Notes under the pieces: generated by a model
What the model saw: only the letters and a program-made list of their open reading frames with translations
What the model was told of the DNA's origin: nothing
The model's database searches: none
Shown: one piece after another, positions 7,014 to 10,200 of the stretch
Layout of the letters: every line of letters starts with the position of its first letter
Numbering within the stretch: position 1 is the first letter of the stretch
From: an uncultured Erysipelotrichaceae bacterium
GTDB lineage: Bacteria; Bacillota_I; Bacilli_A; Erysipelotrichales; Erysipelotrichaceae
Direction: 5' to 3'
NCBI GenBank assembly: GCA_937957895.1
Contig: CALFEZ010000076.1
Coordinates: forward strand, 1 to 10,200
Length of the DNA: 10,200 nt
Program-made: the position numbers and the translations under genes

Positions 7014-7043
7014 TTGCTAATAAATTATCATATGCTCTATAAT
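7014..7043 (+). promoter_or_regulatory. Promoter of the small lipoprotein gene
   Basis: TTGCTA (7014-7019), an 18-bp spacer and a perfect TATAAT (7038-7043) precede the lipoprotein ATG, giving a leader of about 18 nt. The opposing gene has a TATAAT on the minus strand at 7005-7000, so the two divergent promoters lie within about 40 bp. Confidence 0.65.
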
Positions 7044-7067
7044 CAAGCTATAAGGGGGACAAGTATC

Positions 7068-7319
7068 ATGAAAAAAATCATCATCTTGGCCATGGCAGCC
7101 GTGCTGCTTTTGACGGTTAGTGCTTGTAGTGGTGGTGACACTGTTGAAGTGGAATCCACAATCGTAGAAAAAGTAGTGGTCGATGGCGATCGCTATCAAT
7201 TCAAAGTGACCTATTCACTCGAAGGCAATCCAGGATATGAAGCGACCATCAGTGTGAACAAACGTACCTGGGATCGCTACAACGTCGGAGACATCTACAA
7301 GTTCAAACGTCCCAGATAA
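7068..7319 (+). CDS. Small lipoprotein of unknown function
   Basis: An 83-aa precursor. Residues 1-19 form a signal peptide (MKKIIILAMAAVLLLTVSA) with a lipobox ending in VSAC; Cys20 is the predicted lipidation site. The mature part is only 64 residues: a short SGGD linker, then a mainly beta-like stretch with VEKVVVDGDRYQFKVTYSLEG, and a basic end KFKRPR. It would sit on the outer face of the membrane. The start ATG at 7068 has AAGGGGGA upstream and the promoter and terminator are both good, so this is a genuine single-gene unit. I do not recognise the family. The last 105 bases are antisense to the tail of the convergent ORF on the other strand. A longer in-frame reading from 6822 is a chance extension. 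Confidence 0.82.
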   Translation: MKKIIILAMAAVLLLTVSACSGGDTVEVESTIVEKVVVDGDRYQFKVTYSLEGNPGYEATISVNKRTWDRYNVGDIYKFKRPR

Positions 7320-7898
7320 TCTGTCTTTTTGACACGACCAAACAGCAACACATGATGTTGCTGTTTGTGGTTGTTGTTTTTCAAATCGTCGGATGATGGT
7401 TTGCAATGCCGGTTTGTGTTTGACCAGTCGCTTTAGATCATAGCGTGCGATCAAACGCAATGCCAATCGTGACATCACATAGCGATATCCGTCGATCTCA
7501 TGTTTGAGTGCTTGGCTCATGTCGTTTGCTGTTTCAAAGGTTGTTTCTTTGATGTTGATAAGGCGATCATAATGGTCGTTGTTGATGTCGATCATCGTTT
7601 CAAGGATCAAACATACATCTTCTGAGCGTTCTATCTTACCAAGTGCTTGAGTGAGGTTGTTACGATCCGTATCAAGGATCGTGAAAAAATAATGTAGATG
7701 GGTAACAGCATACCCATCTTTTGCTTTTTTGACAGCATGATATGGCACGTGATGATCGGGAGTGTAGACGTTACGATTGTAAAGGATATTCACCAAAAGC
7801 TGTTGGATGATGTCTTTGTCGTGCTGATGCACAGCGTGGATCTTGTCGATCAGTGCCATGACATCCTTGGTGGTGGAAATGATCGTCCATGGATTCAT
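7215..7898 (-). CDS. Hypothetical helical cytosolic protein with a probably non-native tail
   Basis: A 227-codon frame with no signal peptide or membrane segment. Residues 1 to about 172 look like a real, mostly helical protein rich in His, Asp and Ile (for example YHAVKKAKDGYAVTHLHYFFTIL and SQALKHEIDGYRYVMSRLALRL). I do not recognise a family or any catalytic motif. From about residue 174 the frame reads through the reverse complement of the lipoprotein terminator (KQQPQTATSCVAVWSCQKD), and residues 194-227 are antisense to the lipoprotein gene. The original stop may therefore have been lost, or this may be a true convergent overlap. The start ATG at 7898 has GAGGTA about eight bases upstream. 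The next gene, on the plus strand, is divergent and shares a 114-bp intergenic region. Confidence 0.6.
   Translation of the reverse strand: MNPWTIISTTKDVMALIDKIHAVHQHDKDIIQQLLVNILYNRNVYTPDHHVPYHAVKKAKDGYAVTHLHYFFTILDTDRNNLTQALGKIERSEDVCLILETMIDINNDHYDRLINIKETTFETANDMSQALKHEIDGYRYVMSRLALRLIARYDLKRLVKHKPALQTIIRRFEKQQPQTATSCVAVWSCQKDRLSGTFELVDVSDVVAIPGTFVHTDGRFISWIAFE
7339..7381 (+). terminator. Terminator of the small lipoprotein gene
   Basis: A perfect 12-bp stem CAAACAGCAACA/TGTTGCTGTTTG (7339-7350 with 7356-7367), a five-base loop, then TGGTTGTTGTTTTT on the plus strand. The minus strand has no T-run after the stem, so it acts in the plus direction only. It lies inside the open frame of the convergent gene. 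Confidence 0.85.
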
Positions 7899-7985
7899 GA
7901 TAGGTACCTCGAGGATGATTTCGTGTTTAGTGTATCATAGTTAAAACTTGTTGAACATCCTCTACCCAACGGCTTTAAGATTGCT

Positions 7986-7991
7986 TATAAT
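7986..7991 (+). promoter_or_regulatory. -10 element of the FAD oxidoreductase gene
   Basis: A perfect TATAAT lies 21 bases before the ATG at 8013, giving a leader of about 15 nt. No good -35 sits at 16-18 bp; TTGAAC at 7951-7956 is too far away. The promoter may depend on an activator or may not be real. Confidence 0.4.
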
Positions 7992-8012
7992 GGTTGAGAA
8001 CGGAGTTTTATC

Positions 8013-9074
8013 ATGAAACATGTGGATATATTGATCGTCGGTGGTGGGGTTGCAGGTTCAGTCTTTGCCATGCAATGTCCCAAAGACAAAAACATACTGC
8101 TTTTGGATAAAAAGCGACTGGATGGGACATTGCCAAGCTTTCAAAAACCATGCGGAGGATTGTTATCTCCGGATGCCCAGAAATCTTTGGCCAGCCTGCA
8201 ACTAAGCATTCCACTTTCAGTCATGGCCAGCCCTCAGATCTTTTCGGTCAAAACCATCGATATCCCCAAAAAACTTACCAGACACTATCAGCGCTTTTAT
8301 CTCAATGTCCATCGACATCGTTTTGATTGCTGGTTAGCCTCGATGATACCCAACCATGTTCAAGTCGAAGATCAAACGGTGGTCACATCCGTGGATATCC
8401 AAAGCAATCCCATAATCGTGCACTATCGAAAAGACAACATGGATCATGCCGTCAGTTGTGATATCTTGATAGGCGCTGACGGAGCCGGTTCATTGGTCAG
8501 AAAAGCCATCAGTACCCGCAAGATTCGACAATACCTTGCGATCCAGCAGACTTTTTTGCCTCAGACCATCCTGCCGGAACTGGCATGTTTTTTTGATCCG
8601 ATGATCACCGACAGTTACGGATGGGCCAGTGTCAAAGACGATGTCTTCACCTATGGGATCGCCTTGCCGCTGGATGAGTCTCACCAACGGTTTGAAAATG
8701 CCAAAGAACGTTTGCATGCTTTTGGATATGCTCTTTCAAAACCGGAACACACCGAAGCATGTTTGGTCAATAGTCCCAAAAGCATACGAGAGCTTGTCCA
8801 TGGGAAAAAGAATGTGCTTTTGATCGGAGAAGCTGCCGGATGGATCTCACCCAGTTCCCTTGAAGGCATCAGTTATGCCATCGACAGTGCCCTACTTGCC
8901 AGTAAAGCCATCCGTTATCAAAACCCGTACAAAACATACATGCGACTGTCTTTGTCACTGATGTTCAAGATCTTTACCAAACAACTCAAGTCGATCTTGC
9001 TGTATACTCCCTGGATACGCCATCTCATTCTAAAAAGCAACATCCAAACGATCCACATCCATCAAAAACCATGA
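8013..9074 (+). CDS. FAD-dependent oxidoreductase, geranylgeranyl reductase-like family
   Basis: A 353-aa flavoprotein of the geranylgeranyl reductase / group A monooxygenase-like superfamily. The N-terminal dinucleotide fold is DILIVGGGVAG (residues 5-15). The conserved CGG is at 47-49 in KPCGGLLS, a hallmark of the reductase group. RFDCWL (103-108) matches the RxxFDxxL region. The second FAD motif is IGADGAGSLVRKA (153-165), the YGW motif is at 202-204, and the third FAD motif is IGEAAGWISPSSLEGISYA (271-289), with Glu where Asp is more common. The basic, hydrophobic C-terminus (305-340) may lie against the membrane. Relatives reduce isoprenoid double bonds, but no isoprenoid gene is nearby, so the substrate is unknown. 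The start ATG at 8013 has CGGAG eight bases upstream. The stop codon touches a terminator. It appears to be a single-gene unit. Confidence 0.85.
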   Translation: MKHVDILIVGGGVAGSVFAMQCPKDKNILLLDKKRLDGTLPSFQKPCGGLLSPDAQKSLASLQLSIPLSVMASPQIFSVKTIDIPKKLTRHYQRFYLNVHRHRFDCWLASMIPNHVQVEDQTVVTSVDIQSNPIIVHYRKDNMDHAVSCDILIGADGAGSLVRKAISTRKIRQYLAIQQTFLPQTILPELACFFDPMITDSYGWASVKDDVFTYGIALPLDESHQRFENAKERLHAFGYALSKPEHTEACLVNSPKSIRELVHGKKNVLLIGEAAGWISPSSLEGISYAIDSALLASKAIRYQNPYKTYMRLSLSLMFKIFTKQLKSILLYTPWIRHLILKSNIQTIHIHQKP

Positions 9075-9110
9075 AAAAACGATCCTGATTTCTCAGGATC
9101 GTTATTTTAT
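9074..9110. terminator. Bidirectional terminator between the FAD gene and tRNA-Lys
   Basis: A perfect 11-bp stem AACGATCCTGA/TCAGGATCGTT (9078-9088 with 9093-9103) with a TTTC loop. On the plus strand ATTTTAT follows; on the minus strand TTTTTT follows. It can end both the FAD gene (whose stop lies at 9072-9074) and the convergent tRNA-Lys transcript. Confidence 0.88.
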
Positions 9111-9115
9111 CATGT

Positions 9116-9191
9116 TGGTGTCCCGTGAGGGATTCGAACCCACGACCCACTGATTAAGAGTCAGTTGCTCTGCCAGCTGAGCTAACGAGAC
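9116..9191 (-). tRNA. tRNA-Lys (anticodon CUU)
   Basis: This tRNA reads the lysine codon AAG. The minus-strand acceptor GTCTCGT (9191-9185) pairs with ACGGGAC (9126-9120) through one T-G wobble, followed by discriminator A and an encoded CCA. The D-arm is TAGCTCAGCTGGCAGAGC. The anticodon stem ACTGA/TCAGT closes CTCTTAA, giving anticodon CTT. The T-arm is GGTTCGAATCC. It is 76 nt with no long variable arm. It is a separate transcript with its own promoter and a terminator shared with the opposing gene. A companion tRNA-Lys(UUU) for AAA would be expected elsewhere. Confidence 0.96.
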
Positions 9192-9203
9192 CTGTGCCTT
9201 ATG

Positions 9204-9227
9204 ATTATATCACTCTGAGTGTCAAAT
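9204..9227 (-). promoter_or_regulatory. Extended -10 promoter of tRNA-Lys
   Basis: A perfect TATAAT (9209-9204) is preceded by TGA (9212-9210), making an extended -10. The best-placed -35 is a weak TTGCAT about 16 bp upstream. A consensus TTGACA also occurs but only 10 bp from the -10, too close for normal spacing. The predicted start is about six bases before the tRNA. Confidence 0.65.
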
Positions 9228-9240
9228 GCAATCATTTTAC

Positions 9241-9281
9241 GTACAAGTTCCTGGATGATCCATGTGATCATACCCTTGTAC
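9241..9281. repeat. Long bulged inverted repeat downstream of the DUF4332-like gene
   Basis: The outer arms GTACAAG/CTTGTAC (9241-9247 with 9275-9281) enclose GG/CC and ATGATC/GATCAT around the loop CATGT, giving about 15 pairs with a five-base bulge and a one-base bulge. No U-run follows on the minus strand; on the plus strand a T6 run starts eight bases later. It may be a transcript end or mRNA-stabilising stem for the minus-strand operon to its right. Confidence 0.5.
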
Positions 9282-9292
9282 CTCAATGATTT

Positions 9293-9312
9293 TTTGATGA
9301 TATTTGATGATA
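9293..9312. repeat. Two tandem copies of TTTGATGATA
   Basis: Two exact 10-bp copies are adjacent at 9293-9302 and 9303-9312, between the stop of the DUF4332-like gene and the inverted repeat. They are probably slippage products in AT-rich intergenic DNA. I infer no function. Confidence 0.6.
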
Positions 9313-9320
9313 AAACAAGC

Positions 9321-10001
9321 TCAGTCGATAAACTCGATATCACTGATGACACTTGCCGTATCCTGGATCAGAAACCTTACATCATTGATTCCCAGATTTC
9401 CTTTGTATAAGTCGTGCTTTTTGTTGGCTTGAACGATATGACGATGCAGAACTTCCGTATCTGCCAAGCGGATCTTTTTTACGGTGTCATATGGTGTCAA
9501 AACAAGTGCCGTAGCAAACAGTGCACTGACATATCTCAATCTGGACACATCCGCCAGCTTTCCTAAGTGGAGGATGCAAGATCGTGTTTCATCCAACTGT
9601 TTCTGCAAGGCTTCAACATCGTTGACCATTGCGAAATGATCGTACAGATCTTTGGAAGTCTTGATGTCCATGTTATGCAGTTTGTTTTTGGTTGTTTGTG
9701 ATATGGTACGGTACTCTTTCAGCTCTCTTTCTGGCGGGATATGGCTGTTTAGTTCACGCCGCAACACGGCAAGATATTGCTCTGAGATGCCTGTTTTCTT
9801 AGAAACGATGGCATCCTGCTTTTTGTTTTTTAACATGCGTCTTAACTCTTCCATGTTCGTGATGCCGTGACTTTTGAAGATATGGATCGTTTGATCGATT
9901 TCCTTTAGCAATACTCGAAAGCTTGGAATCAGGTAATTATCAAGCAGCATGTTTCGATAATCATCCAATGATGTTTTTGTCAGATCTTTATAGTACCCCA
10001 T
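9321..10001 (-). CDS. DUF4332-like helix-hairpin-helix protein
   Basis: A 226-aa soluble, nearly all-helical protein with no signal peptide or membrane segment. Residues 44-120 (FKSHGITNMEELRRML, then KKTGISEQYLAVLRRELN, then TTKNKLHNMDIKTSKDLYDHF) follow the pattern of DUF4332-type helix-hairpin-helix repeats: a 'GI.t.eeL' helix, a 'tgis...l..l' helix, and again 'gi.t..dL'. A second, more diverged unit follows (about 147-220: GKLADVSRLRYVSALFATALVL, then NLGINDVRFLIQDTASVI). Such repeats resemble SAM/HhH nucleic-acid-binding or scaffold folds, but the glycine-rich hairpins of DNA-binding HhH are not obvious here. The start ATG at 10001 has TAGGAGA seven bases upstream. It lies 25 bp after an SGNH hydrolase gene on the same strand and is probably its operon partner. 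Function is unknown; the family call is by pattern only. Confidence 0.6.
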   Translation of the reverse strand: MGYYKDLTKTSLDDYRNMLLDNYLIPSFRVLLKEIDQTIHIFKSHGITNMEELRRMLKNKKQDAIVSKKTGISEQYLAVLRRELNSHIPPERELKEYRTISQTTKNKLHNMDIKTSKDLYDHFAMVNDVEALQKQLDETRSCILHLGKLADVSRLRYVSALFATALVLTPYDTVKKIRLADTEVLHRHIVQANKKHDLYKGNLGINDVRFLIQDTASVISDIEFID

Positions 10002-10026
10002 GTGTTTCTCCTACGACATTGGTTTG

Positions 10027-10200
10027 TTACTTGTCGATCATGGATAGAAGTGGCATCAACGATCTTGCCAGAAGCAACGCTCCTTTATCATTCAGATGGA
10101 CACCATCCACCGTCAACACCAATTTTCGTCTTTCACTGAGTGTATTTCTATGCTTTTCACTTTTGGTGGTCAACACATCCAATATGATGTTTTTAGGATC
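10027..10200 (-). CDS. SGNH/GDSL hydrolase, C-terminal end (partial)
   Basis: The last 57 residues of a gene entering from beyond the right edge, starting in frame at base 10200 and ending with TAA at 10029-10027. It contains TVDGVHLNDKGALLLARSL. The D-G-V-H element (Asp32 and His35 of this fragment) is the block V Asp-x-x-His motif of SGNH hydrolases, which supplies the Asp and His of the Ser-His-Asp triad. The Leu-rich helix after it is also typical. Members are esterases or deacetylases acting on lipids, acetylated glycans or peptidoglycan. The Ser block and any signal peptide are outside the window, so substrate and location cannot be given. It ends 25 bp before the DUF4332-like gene, with no terminator between. 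Confidence 0.8.
   Translation of the reverse strand, partial: DPKNIILDVLTTKSEKHRNTLSERRKLVLTVDGVHLNDKGALLLARSLMPLLSMIDK

Noticed and set aside
6822..7067. Longer plus-strand reading of the small lipoprotein
   Set aside because: The extension is antisense to the DUF998 gene and crosses the promoter; the signal peptide must start at 7068.
9213..9225. Consensus TTGACA as the -35 of tRNA-Lys
   Set aside because: It is only 10 bp from the TATAAT, too close for a sigma-A type promoter; the extended -10 explains the promoter better.
1..10200. CRISPR array, insertion sequence, prophage, toxin-antitoxin or defence island
   Set aside because: No spaced repeats, transposase, integrase, phage or nuclease signatures were seen; all genes are explained by transport, metabolism or unknown small families.

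Overview
The window looks like the chromosome of a Gram-positive, Firmicutes-type (Bacillota or a close relative) bacterium. The evidence is strong AGGAGA/GGGAGG-type ribosome binding sites, sigma-A-like promoters, two lipoproteins with classical lipoboxes, tRNA genes that encode their own CCA ends, and rho-independent terminators. Several genes stop at TGA (HAD phosphatase, livJ, livH, livM, livG, the DUF4332-like gene), so the standard genetic code is used and a Mycoplasma/Spiroplasma-type code is unlikely. GC content looks to be in the mid-40s by eye. I cannot name the genus.

Layout. At the left end (minus strand) is tRNA-Leu(UAG) with its own promoter and terminator, preceded by a Cof-type HAD phosphatase gene. 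The core of the window (1020-6330, all minus strand) is a complete high-affinity branched-chain or related amino acid ABC importer operon in the order livJ (lipoprotein receptor), hairpin, livH, livM (permeases), livG, livF (ATPases), then a CBS-CBS-ACT protein resembling AcuB, and a terminator. The downstream genes overlap by 4 bp or lie 1 bp apart, so they are clearly translationally coupled. A good promoter, a 19-bp near-palindrome and a CodY-like half-site lie upstream of livJ. LivJ would capture the amino acid outside the membrane, LivHM would form the channel and LivGF would power it. The CBS-ACT protein probably senses an amino acid or nucleotide for this system, which is inference.

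Right of the operon are a DUF998 membrane protein (minus), a divergent small lipoprotein (plus) with a strong terminator, and an unrecognised 227-codon ORF (minus). The tail of that ORF runs convergently through the lipoprotein's terminator and into its coding region. A geranylgeranyl-reductase-like FAD oxidoreductase (plus) follows. It ends in a hairpin that also serves tRNA-Lys(CUU) on the minus strand. The right end holds a two-gene minus-strand operon: the C-terminus of an SGNH/GDSL hydrolase, cut by the window edge, followed by a DUF4332-like helix-hairpin-helix protein.

There is no mobile element, CRISPR array, phage gene or defence system here, and no gene-free stretch longer than about 150 bases. 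It reads as an ordinary core/housekeeping region. The interesting points are regulatory structures, a convergent gene overlap, a tRNA-acceptor copy and a marked excess of GATC.
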